A DNA stretch of 9,010 bases from positions 1 to 9,010 of the forward strand of contig CABUVF010000079.1 in assembly GCA_902494945.1 (NCBI GenBank), in the 5' to 3' direction. Positions 1-6,944 of this stretch are shown here, piece after piece (positions within the stretch are counted from its first letter, which is position 1; every line of letters begins with the position of its first letter). The DNA is from an uncultured Collinsella sp. Lineage in GTDB: Bacteria; Actinomycetota; Coriobacteriia; Coriobacteriales; Coriobacteriaceae. The translations under genes were made by a program, and so were the position numbers. Under the pieces are notes generated by a model. That model made no database searches, was not told the DNA's origin, and saw only the letters and a program-made list of their open reading frames with translations.

Positions 1-54
1 AAGCTCGAGCAGGAATACGATGAGGATGCGGCAAACGAATCCCAGGATAGCTAG
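1..54 (+). CDS. C-terminal end of an unidentified upstream protein (partial)
   Basis: Reading from base 1 gives 17 codons (KLEQEYDEDAANESQDS) ending in a TAG at 52-54. The tail is acidic and hydrophilic, like the disordered ends of many small proteins. It lies 26 bases before the tlyA start, in the same direction, so it is probably the previous gene of the same operon. In related bacteria the small subunit of exodeoxyribonuclease VII (xseB) or an isoprenoid gene often precedes tlyA, but these residues are too few to decide. That this frame is coding is an inference. Confidence 0.5.
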   Translation, partial: KLEQEYDEDAANESQDS

Positions 55-80
55 GCCGCATCTCCGGATACGAATGGTTG

Positions 81-893
81 ATGGCATTCATGAAACGCGT
101 GCGTCTTGATGACGAACTGATTTCACAGGGCATCTGCGCCGATCGCGCGGATGCCCTTCGCACTCTTATGGCCGGATTGGTCTCGAGTGGCGGCGAGCGC
201 TTGACTTCGCCGGGCCTTAAGGTGATTCCGGGTCTGCCACTGCACGTGAAGGGGCGCATTCCCTATGTTGGCCGCGGCGGTCTTAAGCTCGAAGGCGCGC
301 TTGATGCGTTTGGCATCAATCCGACGGGCCTTAGCTGTCTGGATGTGGGCTGCTCTACCGGCGGCTTTACCGATTGCCTGCTCAAGCGCGGAGCTGCGAC
401 CGTTGTCTCGGTGGACGTGGGTCGCGCCCAGTTCGATTGGTCGTTGCGTCAGGATGATCGCGTGACGCTGCATGAGCGCACAAACGTGACGCAGCTGCCT
501 GAGCTTGGCTATGCCGGTACCATCGACCTGGCTGTATGTGATGTCTCGTTTACCGGCATCGCGAATATCATCGACGCCGTGCTGGCGTGCCTGAAGCCTT
601 CGGGTTCGTTCTGCACGCTCGTAAAGCCCCAGTTTGAGGCGCCGGCTGCGCTGGTGGGCGAGCGCGGTATCGTGACCGACCCCGCCGTCCGCCGCGATAC
701 GCTCGTGGCGGCGATTGAGCTTTTTGCCGCCAAGGGCCTGTTCCCGCTTGACGTGTGCGTGTCGCCCATCCATGGCGCTAAGGGCAACGTTGAGTTTTTC
801 CTGTACGGCACAAGGTTTGCCCCTGGTGAACGCACCGACGATGAGCTGCAATCCCAGGTATCGGCTTTGAGCGAGAAAGCTGCAACGCTATGA
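81..893 (+). CDS. tlyA: TlyA family rRNA (cytidine-2'-O)-methyltransferase
   Basis: Predicted SAM-dependent methyltransferase that 2'-O-methylates cytidines of 16S and/or 23S rRNA (family knowledge). About 270 residues, the usual TlyA size. An N-terminal S4-like RNA-binding segment (roughly residues 5-60, MKRVRLDDELI onward) leads into the TlyA hallmark YVGRGGLKLEGAL and an FtsJ-type Rossmann domain. SAM motif I is LDVGCSTGGF (about 87-96). The FtsJ-family catalytic tetrad is visible as K69 (GGLKL), D154 (VCDVSF), K182 (LVKPQFE) and E238 (GNVEFF). The start is uncertain: TTG 78, ATG 81 and ATG 90 share the frame and none has a clear Shine-Dalgarno sequence; ATG 90 would begin MKRVRLDDEL, closer to typical family starts. 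The stop overlaps the nadK start by 4 bp (ATGA). Some family members also act as haemolysins or confer capreomycin sensitivity; nothing here tests that. Confidence 0.93.
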   Translation: MAFMKRVRLDDELISQGICADRADALRTLMAGLVSSGGERLTSPGLKVIPGLPLHVKGRIPYVGRGGLKLEGALDAFGINPTGLSCLDVGCSTGGFTDCLLKRGAATVVSVDVGRAQFDWSLRQDDRVTLHERTNVTQLPELGYAGTIDLAVCDVSFTGIANIIDAVLACLKPSGSFCTLVKPQFEAPAALVGERGIVTDPAVRRDTLVAAIELFAAKGLFPLDVCVSPIHGAKGNVEFFLYGTRFAPGERTDDELQSQVSALSEKAATL

Positions 894-1750
894 AGGTCTT
901 TCTGGTCCCCAATTACTACAAGCAAGAGGCGGTCGAGAGCGGCCTGATGCTCGAGCTTTGGCTTTCGCGCCAGGGCTACGAGGTCGCATGGGCTGCCGAC
1001 CAGCGATCGAAGATTCAAAGCACGCCTGATATTGATGGCTCCGATCTGGTCATTACGCTCGGCGGCGACGGCACGTTGCTGCGCGCTGCCCGCATCCTCA
1101 ACCATCGCGAGATTCCTATCCTTGGTCTCTCCTATGGTCACCTGGGCTTTTTAACTGCTGCGAGCCCCGAGGAGCGCGACATTCTGCAGGTTGTGAGCGA
1201 TGCTCTGTCCGGCGAGCTCCACGTGAGCCGCCGCGCCACCATCGCCGCGGATATTGTGTCCGTGCGCGAAGACGGCACGAAGGATGTCGTGCGCACGTTT
1301 GCCCTCAACGATATGGCACTTACGCGCGGCCCCCTGTCCGATATGGTCGAATTTGACATCACGGTGTCCGGCCACCATATCGACCGCCTTCGCGGCGACG
1401 GTGTCGTTGTTTCGACGGCGACCGGCTCCACCGGCTACGCGCTTTCCGCCGGCGGCCCCATTGTCAGCCCCGATTACACGGGTATGGTCTGTGTGCCCAT
1501 CGCTCCGCATACCATTCAGGCTCGTGCTTTTTTGACCTCGCCGAGTGATGTCGTCGAGATCTTTATGTCCGATGATCGCCCGAGCGTGCCGGCGATTGCC
1601 ATCGATGGACAGTTTATTACCTGCGATGGCACCGTTGAGAGCGTGGCGGTGCGTCGCGGTCCCGGAGATGTGCTGCTTCTCGATTACGGTCCCGAGAGCT
1701 TCTATAACTCCGTGAGCCGCGTGTTCTACGGAGTGCGTCATGATCGATGA
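890..1750 (+). CDS. nadK: NAD kinase
   Basis: Phosphorylates NAD+ at the 2' position of the adenosine ribose to make NADP+, using ATP or polyphosphate; a cytosolic and usually essential enzyme. 286 residues, normal for the family. The diagnostic GGDGT motif is at residues 58-62 (TLGGDGTLLRAAR), followed by the conserved SYGHLGFLT at 81-89. The second substrate motif is N140-D141 (FALNDMALTRG), where many bacterial enzymes have NE. The glycine-rich stretch RGDGVVVSTATGSTGYALSA starts near residue 148, and the C-terminal IDGQ is at 238-241. The ATG overlaps the tlyA stop by 4 bp, and the end overlaps recN by 11 bp, so the three genes are probably translated from one mRNA. The order tlyA-nadK-recN is also seen in Mycobacterium tuberculosis (Rv1694-Rv1696). 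Confidence 0.96.
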   Translation: MKVFLVPNYYKQEAVESGLMLELWLSRQGYEVAWAADQRSKIQSTPDIDGSDLVITLGGDGTLLRAARILNHREIPILGLSYGHLGFLTAASPEERDILQVVSDALSGELHVSRRATIAADIVSVREDGTKDVVRTFALNDMALTRGPLSDMVEFDITVSGHHIDRLRGDGVVVSTATGSTGYALSAGGPIVSPDYTGMVCVPIAPHTIQARAFLTSPSDVVEIFMSDDRPSVPAIAIDGQFITCDGTVESVAVRRGPGDVLLLDYGPESFYNSVSRVFYGVRHDR

Positions 1751-3368
1751 GCTGCAGGTTTCCAACATTGCACTCATTCGCGAGGCGACGCTGGTGCCGA
1801 GTGCGGGCCTAACGGTTTTGACTGGCGAGACCGGTGCCGGCAAGACCGCGCTGCTCTCGGCGCTCAAGCTCATTTTGGGCGAGCGTGCAGATTCGTCGAC
1901 CGTGCGCGAGGGAGAGGCGCTGGCGAGCGTCGAGGCGCGCTTGTTCGACGGCCCGCACGACACGGAGGGCTTTACCGTGCAGCGCAGCCTTTCTGCCGAG
2001 GGTCGCAGCCGCGTCAAGATTGACGGCCGCATCGCCAGCGTGCGCGAGCTTTCCGAGCGCGTCGGCGTGATGATGGATCTGTGCGGCCAGCATGAACATC
2101 AGCGTCTGCTCGATCCGGCGCATCATGTTGCCATGGTTGATGCCTGGGCTGGTCGCTCTGCGCTCGAGGCGCTCGAGAAGTATCGCGCCTGTTTTAAGGC
2201 TTCGCGTGTCGCCGCCAAGGAGCTTCGCCGTGTGGAGGAAGCCTCACGCGCGCAGGGGAGTCGCGTCGAGGAGGCGCGCTTCGCCCTGGAGCGTATCGCC
2301 GAGGTCGACCCCAAGCCGGGTGAGTATGAGGAGCTCGAGGAGCTGCTGCCGCGCTCCGAGCATGCCGAGGTGCTGGTGGCGACGGCCAACGATGCCCATG
2401 CATCGCTTACTTCCGAAGGGGGAGCGCTCGATGCCGTGAACGGCGCCGTGGCAGAGCTTTCCCGTATGGCTACCGTCGATCGCAAACTGGGTGACATTGC
2501 CGATGCGCTTTCGGATGCCTGTATCTCCCTTGAGGATTGCGCGAACGAGCTTCGTTCCTATCGCGATGGCTTCGCCTTCGACCCACGCGAGCTCGCTCGC
2601 ATGCGTGAGCGGTATTCCGACCTCAAGGGTCTGTTGCGTCAGTGGGGTCCCACTATGGACGATGTTTTCGCCATGCGCGATCGCTCGCAAGAACTGCTGT
2701 CCCTGGTCGATGATGGCGATGAGCAGATCAAAAAGGCGCGTGAGGCACTCGGGAGCGCCGAGCGCGAGTTGTTTGCCGCTGCCAAGGCACTTAAGCGCGC
2801 TCGCAATACGGCGGCCCCGCGCTTCTGCCACGAGGTTGGCCGCCAGATGGCTCGCCTGGAGATGGGCGGCGCCGAGCTCGTCTGGGAGTCGCGCGATCTT
2901 CCCCGTGCTGAGTGGACGCCCGTTGGTCCTTCGAGCTACGAGCTGCTATACCGCAGCGGTGCCGGCTTGACGCCGCGTCCCCTGCGTCGAATTGCGTCGG
3001 GCGGCGAGCTCAGCCGCGTCATGCTGGCAAGCAAGGTTGTCCTCGGTAACGCGGACGGTGTCGATACGCTGGTGTTTGACGAGGTCGATGCTGGTGTCGG
3101 TGGCTCCACGGCGCGTGCACTCGCGGGCGTGCTGGCAGATCTCGCCGCTACGCATCAGGTGATTGTCGTAACCCACTTGGCGCAAGTCGCCGTCATGGCT
3201 GACAAGCATTATGTCGTCAGCAAGGAATCGGGCGATGTTCCCCAGACGCATTTGGACGAGGTAACTGGCGAAGCGCGTACCGCCGAGATCGCCCGCATGC
3301 TCAGCGGCGATCAGTCCGAGGCAAGCCTGGCGCACGCCAGGCAGATGCTTGCGGAGGCGCGTGCCTAG
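1740..3368 (+). CDS. recN: DNA repair protein RecN
   Basis: SMC-like ATPase that acts at DNA double-strand breaks and helps recombinational repair, holding DNA ends or sister chromatids together (family knowledge). 542 residues, slightly shorter than the usual 550-570. The N-terminal half has Walker A GETGAGKT at residues 29-36 and the RecN-typical CGQHEHQ at 115-121. A charged helical region, about 140-355, forms the coiled-coil arm. The C-terminal half has the ABC signature SGGELSR at 420-426, Walker B LVFDEVD at 444-450 and the switch histidine in VTHLAQVAVMAD (TH at 478-479), so the split ATPase looks complete. GGAG at 1730-1733 lies 6 bases before the ATG, inside the nadK end, which supports the start. 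It is the last gene of the cluster; a terminator follows about 100 bp downstream. No LexA-type operator was seen in front of it, as expected for an internal operon gene. Confidence 0.96.
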   Translation: MIDELQVSNIALIREATLVPSAGLTVLTGETGAGKTALLSALKLILGERADSSTVREGEALASVEARLFDGPHDTEGFTVQRSLSAEGRSRVKIDGRIASVRELSERVGVMMDLCGQHEHQRLLDPAHHVAMVDAWAGRSALEALEKYRACFKASRVAAKELRRVEEASRAQGSRVEEARFALERIAEVDPKPGEYEELEELLPRSEHAEVLVATANDAHASLTSEGGALDAVNGAVAELSRMATVDRKLGDIADALSDACISLEDCANELRSYRDGFAFDPRELARMRERYSDLKGLLRQWGPTMDDVFAMRDRSQELLSLVDDGDEQIKKAREALGSAERELFAAAKALKRARNTAAPRFCHEVGRQMARLEMGGAELVWESRDLPRAEWTPVGPSSYELLYRSGAGLTPRPLRRIASGGELSRVMLASKVVLGNADGVDTLVFDEVDAGVGGSTARALAGVLADLAATHQVIVVTHLAQVAVMADKHYVVSKESGDVPQTHLDEVTGEARTAEIARMLSGDQSEASLAHARQMLAEARA

Positions 3369-3465
3369 ACCGAGCCGCCACATGCATGTCCAACCCGGCC
3401 GCCACGAAACGGGTCCATCTACTACGTTTGGTAGGGCATCGGCAACCACGCCAAGAATTGCAAAA

Positions 3466-3498
3466 AGAAAACCGCAGGTAGAACGCCTGCGGTTTTCT
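3466..3498. terminator. Bidirectional intrinsic terminator between recN and the RpiR gene
   Basis: A perfect 13-bp stem (AGAAAACCGCAGG at 3466-3478 and its complement at 3486-3498) has a 7-base loop. On the plus strand the stem ends in TTTTCTCT and is followed by ATTTT; on the minus strand the opposite flank reads as TTTTCTTTTTG. It can therefore stop both recN transcription and the convergent regulator transcript. The rest of the gap (3369-3465 and 3499-3589) shows no gene. Confidence 0.9.
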
Positions 3499-3589
3499 CT
3501 ATTTTGGGTGTATGGTTGGCGGTTGCGGTTAAAACGTAGCAGATGGGCGTGTTTCGTGACGAGAGGCGTCTATCGGCTCCCCAATTTAC

Positions 3590-4447
3590 CTACTCAACGA
3601 CCTTATCCGGCTGGATGAGCTCCTCGTAGTAGCTGATATGCTCACGCGCGTCTTCAATCTCGGGCAGCAGGAAGTTGTAGATGACTTCGATGATCATCGT
3701 GGCGCTGATCTTGGAGAACGCAAAGTCGCCCGTCGTCAGTAGCGCTTCGTGGTTGACGGTATTAAAAGTGTAGTCTGCCAGACGCGCGAGCGGGGATTTG
3801 CTGTCGCTGCTGATGACGACTACGGTTGCGCCGCAGTTGCGAGCCGCTTTTGCCATGCGATTCAGTCGGCGCGATTTGCCGGAGTTTGAGATTAGCACGA
3901 TGACGTCACCTGGGCGTAACGTGAGCGCAAAGCCAATTGATGTCTCGCTAATGGTGCTCGCCATGCAGCGCAGGCCCAGCTGCGAAAACTTAAACGTCGC
4001 ATCGAGCGCGACCGCGTTGGTATTGCCCACAGCCGCAAACTCAATAACCCCTGCATGCTTAAGGGCATGCACAGCAGCCGCCAACGTATCGTGGTCGATC
4101 CCGTCGATGGTCGCATTAAGCTCGCTCACCTTGGCAGCCAGGATATTCTTGAGGCTCTGCTCCATATTGTCGAGCGAGACCTCGTCAGTCAGGCCCTCGT
4201 TGCGCTGGCTTTCCAAATCTCTCGCCAACGAAAACTGAAAGCTGCGGAAGCTGCCAAAGCCAAGCTTGCGGCAGAAGCGCGAAACGGTCGCCTCGGACGT
4301 GGCGGCGGCGCGTGAGAGCTGAGCGGCCGTGAGGCGCGGCGCCTCGGACTGGTGCTCCAATATATAGTCGACAATGCGCTGCTCGGACTCGCTGTATCCC
4401 TGATGGGTACTAATGAGGGAAAGTGCGCTCTTGCTACTATCGGTCAT
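3590..4447 (-). CDS. RpiR family transcriptional regulator (HTH plus SIS domain)
   Basis: Predicted DNA-binding regulator that senses a sugar phosphate. The chosen start gives 285 residues, typical for the family. The N-terminal HTH_6 domain covers about residues 10-80; its recognition helix region is LTAAQLSRAAATSEATVSRF followed by CRKLGFGSF. The C-terminal SIS (sugar isomerase) domain, about 120-260, has FAAVGNTNAVALDATFKF near 127-144 and the phosphosugar-binding loop LISNSGKSRRL near 175-185. The frame is open further upstream to an ATG at 4495, but AGGAG lies 6 bases before the ATG at 4447 and the upstream ATG has no such site, so the shorter form is preferred. The gene is divergent from the PTS permease gene, the common arrangement for a local regulator, so it probably controls that gene. 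Whether it represses or activates, and its ligand, cannot be read from the sequence. Confidence 0.92.
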   Translation of the reverse strand: MTDSSKSALSLISTHQGYSESEQRIVDYILEHQSEAPRLTAAQLSRAAATSEATVSRFCRKLGFGSFRSFQFSLARDLESQRNEGLTDEVSLDNMEQSLKNILAAKVSELNATIDGIDHDTLAAAVHALKHAGVIEFAAVGNTNAVALDATFKFSQLGLRCMASTISETSIGFALTLRPGDVIVLISNSGKSRRLNRMAKAARNCGATVVVISSDSKSPLARLADYTFNTVNHEALLTTGDFAFSKISATMIIEVIYNFLLPEIEDAREHISYYEELIQPDKVVE

Positions 4448-4453
4448 GGATGG

Positions 4454-4458
4454 CTCCT
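4454..4458 (-). promoter_or_regulatory. Ribosome binding site that sets the RpiR start
   Basis: On the minus strand AGGAG sits 6 bases before the ATG at 4447. It is the only good Shine-Dalgarno sequence near the gene start and argues against the in-frame ATG 48 bases upstream. Confidence 0.8.
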
Positions 4459-4495
4459 GGTTGGCATGAAAATCGGAATCGTTTTGTAATGTCAT

Positions 4496-4501
4496 AGTAT
4501 A
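4496..4501 (-). promoter_or_regulatory. Candidate -10 box for the RpiR gene
   Basis: Minus-strand TATACT (5 of 6 matches to TATAAT). A start point about 7 bases downstream would leave a leader of roughly 40 bases before the preferred ATG and would exclude the upstream ATG at 4495. No convincing -35 box is present at the right distance, so it may be weak or need an activator. Confidence 0.35.
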
Positions 4502-4528
4502 GGGGGATTTTCAATAACAAGATACACC

Positions 4529-4556
4529 TTGCCGTTTCAAGTGTTGATGGTAAACT
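4529..4556 (+). promoter_or_regulatory. Candidate promoter for the PTS permease gene
   Basis: TTGCCG at 4529-4534 and TAAACT at 4551-4556 are spaced by 16 bases; each matches the sigma-70 consensus at 4 of 6 positions. It would give a leader of about 155 bases, with the inverted repeat at 4578-4592 just downstream of the start point, a position suited to repression. Modest match only; another start point within the region is possible. Confidence 0.35.
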
Positions 4557-4594
4557 TTCACCTACCGTTTACGGTTATGAAAGAACCTTTCACC
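4555..4594. promoter_or_regulatory. Candidate operator: CTTTCACC boxes and TGAAAG-N3-CTTTCA dyad
   Basis: CTTTCACC occurs at 4555-4562 and again at 4587-4594, exactly 32 bp apart (about three helical turns). The second copy is half of a perfect inverted repeat, TGAAAG-AAC-CTTTCA (4578-4592). A third CTTTCA lies at 4641-4646. Dyads of this size suit a dimeric regulator, and the RpiR protein encoded next door is the obvious candidate. Binding is inferred. Confidence 0.5.
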
Positions 4595-4682
4595 GGAGAA
4601 TTGCACCTTGCCTCTTCTCACGCGGACGGTAGGTTGGTATCTTTCAGTTGTGGAAAAACGCGTATCCAAGCGCGTGTAGGGG

Positions 4683-4698
4683 AGCGCCCGCGGGCGCT
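4683..4698. repeat. Perfect 16-bp GC palindrome in the permease leader
   Basis: AGCGCCCGCGGGCGCT reads the same on both strands and ends 9 bases before the AAGGAGG ribosome binding site. In RNA the middle bases would have to open as a loop, leaving a 6-bp GC stem. It could stabilise the transcript end or be a protein site; no T-run follows, so it is not a terminator. Confidence 0.55.
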
Positions 4699-4707
4699 GT
4701 ACTCAAG

Positions 4708-4714
4708 AAGGAGG
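4708..4714 (+). promoter_or_regulatory. Strong ribosome binding site of the PTS permease gene
   Basis: AAGGAGG ends 5 bases before the ATG at 4720. It fixes the start there rather than at the in-frame TTG at 4648, whose extra 24 codons would run through the leader palindrome. Confidence 0.9.
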
Positions 4715-4719
4715 GACAC

Positions 4720-6723
4720 ATGGCTAAGTTTGACATCATCGCCGCCACCGGTTGCCCGACCGGCATTGCGCACACCTTCATGGCGAAGGAAGCGCTGGAG
4801 AAGGCAGCTGCCGAGCGCGGTCTGACCATTAAGGTTGAGACTCATGGCCAGGTCGGTGTCGAGAACGAGCTCACCAAGAGTGAGATCGCTGGCGCCAAGG
4901 CCGTCGTCGTCGCAGCCGACAAGGATGTCCAGGCTGAGCGTTTCGCCGGTAAGCCCATGGTTTCCGTTGGTGTTTCCAAGGCCCTGTCCGTTGAGGCCGC
5001 CGGTAAGCTGATTGACCACGCACTCGCCGCTAAGGGCGACAGCACGGTTGCAGCCGCTGCCGATGTCGAGGACGAAGTCGAGGAGAAGGAGTCCATCGGC
5101 CACGTCATCTATAAGCACCTTATGAACGGCGTCAGCCACATGCTGGTCTTCGTCGTTGCTGGTGGTGTTCTGACCGCCGTTTCGTTCCTGTGGGGCATTA
5201 CGTCCTTCGATTCGACGGCGTCTGACTACAACAGCTTTGCTGCGATGCTCAAGATCATCGGCGGTATCGCTATGAACCTCATGGTTCCGGTGCTTTCCGC
5301 CTACATCGCCGAGTCCATCGGTAAGCGCCCGGCGCTCGTCCCTGGTTTTGTTGCCGGTATGATCGCCATCCAGGGCCTGCCTGTTAACGCCGAGACCGGC
5401 ATGATCGACGCCGGTGGCGCCGGCGTGGGCTTCGGCTTCCTGGGCGGCATCGTCGGCGGCTTCCTCGCCGGTTATGTCATCCTGCTGCTCGAGAAGGTCT
5501 TTGCCGGTCTGCCCAAGAATCTGGACGGCCTCAAGGCTATCTTCCTGTACCCGCTGTTCTCGACGGCTATCGTCGGTCTGGTCATGCTCGGTATCTCCGG
5601 CCCCATGGCTGCCATCAACACTGCCATGATGGACTTCCTCAAGGGCCTGTCCGCCTCTGGCGCCGTTGTCCTGGGTCTTGCCATCGGCTGCATGTGTGCC
5701 TTTGACATGGGTGGCCCGGTCAACAAGGCTGCTTACGTCACCGGTACCGCTATGCTCACCGAGGCACTGGCTGCTGGCGTCGGCACCGAGACCTACAACT
5801 TCGGCACCAACTTCATGGCTGCCGTCTCCGCCGCCTGCATCGTTCCGCCGCTGATCACCACCTTCGCCGTCGTTGTCGGCAAGAAGTACTTCAGCCAGGA
5901 GGATCATGACGCCGGTATCGTCAACCTTATCCTTGGTTGCACCCACATCACCGAGGGCGCCATTCCGTTCATGACCAAGAACATCTGGCCCGTCATGCCC
6001 ATCATGATGGTCGGTTCTTCCATCGCTTCCATCTTGACCATCTTCTTCAACGTTCACGATCCGGCGCCTCACGGCGGCTTCCTGGTCCTGCCCGTTGTCG
6101 AGAACGGCCCGCAGTGGGTCCTCGCGATCCTCATCGGCGCCGTGGTCGGTGGCATCCTGTTCGTGGCCTTCAAGAAGTACGACTTCGAGAAGAATCAGAA
6201 GGCCGCTCCTGTAGCCAAGCCGGTTGAGGCTTCCAAGGCCGCTGCCGTTGAGGCCCCTAAGGCCGAGGCTGCCGACTTCGTGAAGGTTGAGAATGTCTTT
6301 GTCGCCGAGGACTTCGCTTCTCGTGACGAGGCTCTGAGCTTCGTTTCCAACCAGGCTGTCAAGGCTGGTATCGCCAGCGACGCCGACGCCGTGATGAACG
6401 CCTTCCTGGCCCGCGAGGCCGAGGGCACCACGGGAATGATGGAGGGCTTCGCCATTCCGCATGCCAAGTCCGACGCCATTACCGAGGCTGCCGTCATCGT
6501 CGTTAAGGACGAGTCCGGCGTGACCGGTTGGGATACCATGGACGGCGCTCCCGTCAACGTGGCCATCGCTCTGCTCATCCCTGGTGCACAGGCTGGCACC
6601 ACGCACCTCAAGATCCTGTCCAAGGTCGCCGAGGCGCTCATGGACGAGGACTTCCGTGCCACCGTCAAGGGTTCCACCGACGCCGCCGAGATCGCCAAGA
6701 CGATCAACGCCCGCCTGGTCTAA
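4720..6723 (+). CDS. fruA: PTS fructose-family permease, fused IIB-IIC-IIA
   Basis: Membrane permease that imports a hexose and phosphorylates it with phosphate from HPr. 667 residues in the order IIB, IIC, IIA. IIB (about 1-103) begins MAKFDIIAATGCPTGIAHT with phospho-acceptor C12. A short acidic linker leads to the IIC transporter (about 125-487), which has multiple hydrophobic segments, GGPVNKAAY at 331-339 and the family motif ITEGAIPF at 410-417. An Ala/Pro/Lys-rich linker (about 488-520) joins IIA (about 521-667), with phospho-acceptor H581 in FAIPHAKS. All three phosphotransfer modules look intact. Codons are strongly biased (nearly all Lys AAG, Gly GGT/GGC), suggesting high expression. 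Fructose is the family default, but B-C-A order also occurs in mannose permeases such as ManP, and no 1-phosphofructokinase gene is adjacent, so the substrate is unproven. Probably controlled by the divergent RpiR regulator. Confidence 0.93.
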   Translation: MAKFDIIAATGCPTGIAHTFMAKEALEKAAAERGLTIKVETHGQVGVENELTKSEIAGAKAVVVAADKDVQAERFAGKPMVSVGVSKALSVEAAGKLIDHALAAKGDSTVAAAADVEDEVEEKESIGHVIYKHLMNGVSHMLVFVVAGGVLTAVSFLWGITSFDSTASDYNSFAAMLKIIGGIAMNLMVPVLSAYIAESIGKRPALVPGFVAGMIAIQGLPVNAETGMIDAGGAGVGFGFLGGIVGGFLAGYVILLLEKVFAGLPKNLDGLKAIFLYPLFSTAIVGLVMLGISGPMAAINTAMMDFLKGLSASGAVVLGLAIGCMCAFDMGGPVNKAAYVTGTAMLTEALAAGVGTETYNFGTNFMAAVSAACIVPPLITTFAVVVGKKYFSQEDHDAGIVNLILGCTHITEGAIPFMTKNIWPVMPIMMVGSSIASILTIFFNVHDPAPHGGFLVLPVVENGPQWVLAILIGAVVGGILFVAFKKYDFEKNQKAAPVAKPVEASKAAAVEAPKAEAADFVKVENVFVAEDFASRDEALSFVSNQAVKAGIASDADAVMNAFLAREAEGTTGMMEGFAIPHAKSDAITEAAVIVVKDESGVTGWDTMDGAPVNVAIALLIPGAQAGTTHLKILSKVAEALMDEDFRATVKGSTDAAEIAKTINARLV

Positions 6724-6758
6724 TCCCACAGTACGCGAATAACATCGCCCCCTGTAAC

Positions 6759-6794
6759 AAAGGCGAGGACTCCACCAGGAGCCCCCGCCTTTTT
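6759..6794 (+). terminator. Intrinsic terminator after the PTS permease gene
   Basis: AAAGGCG (6759-6765) pairs with CGCCTTT (6786-6792), with an inner CTCC/GGAG stem, and TTTTT runs through 6790-6794. It lies 36 bases after the stop codon and probably separates most permease transcription from ptsH. Confidence 0.8.
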
Positions 6795-6891
6795 CTATGC
6801 CCTCCCATAAGTTGCGGTGAAATGGGGACTGTTTAAACGATTCAACCCCAAATTCAGTCCCTATTTCACTGCAACTTACAAAAGGGCATAG
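6795..6891. repeat. 97-bp element with 37-bp imperfect inverted-repeat arms
   Basis: The left arm 6795-6831 begins CTATGCCCT and ends GGGGACTG; the right arm 6855-6891 is its inverted copy, ending AGGGCATAG. Thirty-one of 37 positions pair and all six differences are transitions. The 23-base loop is AT-rich and includes GTTTAAAC overlapping the left arm. No coding potential and no clear target-site duplication is seen. It could be a small non-autonomous mobile repeat, a REP-like palindrome or a structured RNA. Confidence 0.75.
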
Positions 6892-6944
6892 AGTGGGCTG
6901 CCTATCGAGTCTTTGTCGCGAACAAGTCATCAGCCAGAATTCCG

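Noticed and set aside
123..851. 242-codon minus-strand open frame opposite tlyA
   Set aside because: Antisense to tlyA, whose catalytic motifs are clear; no domain or ribosome site recognised.
3369..3465. Possible tRNA or small RNA between recN and the terminator
   Set aside because: A short ACCCG/CGGGT pairing is present, but no cloverleaf, T-loop sequence or promoter was found on either strand.
4448..4495. Longer RpiR protein beginning at the ATG at 4495
   Set aside because: No Shine-Dalgarno sequence precedes it, it may lie upstream of the transcript start, and the internal ATG at 4447 has AGGAG at ideal spacing and gives the usual family length.
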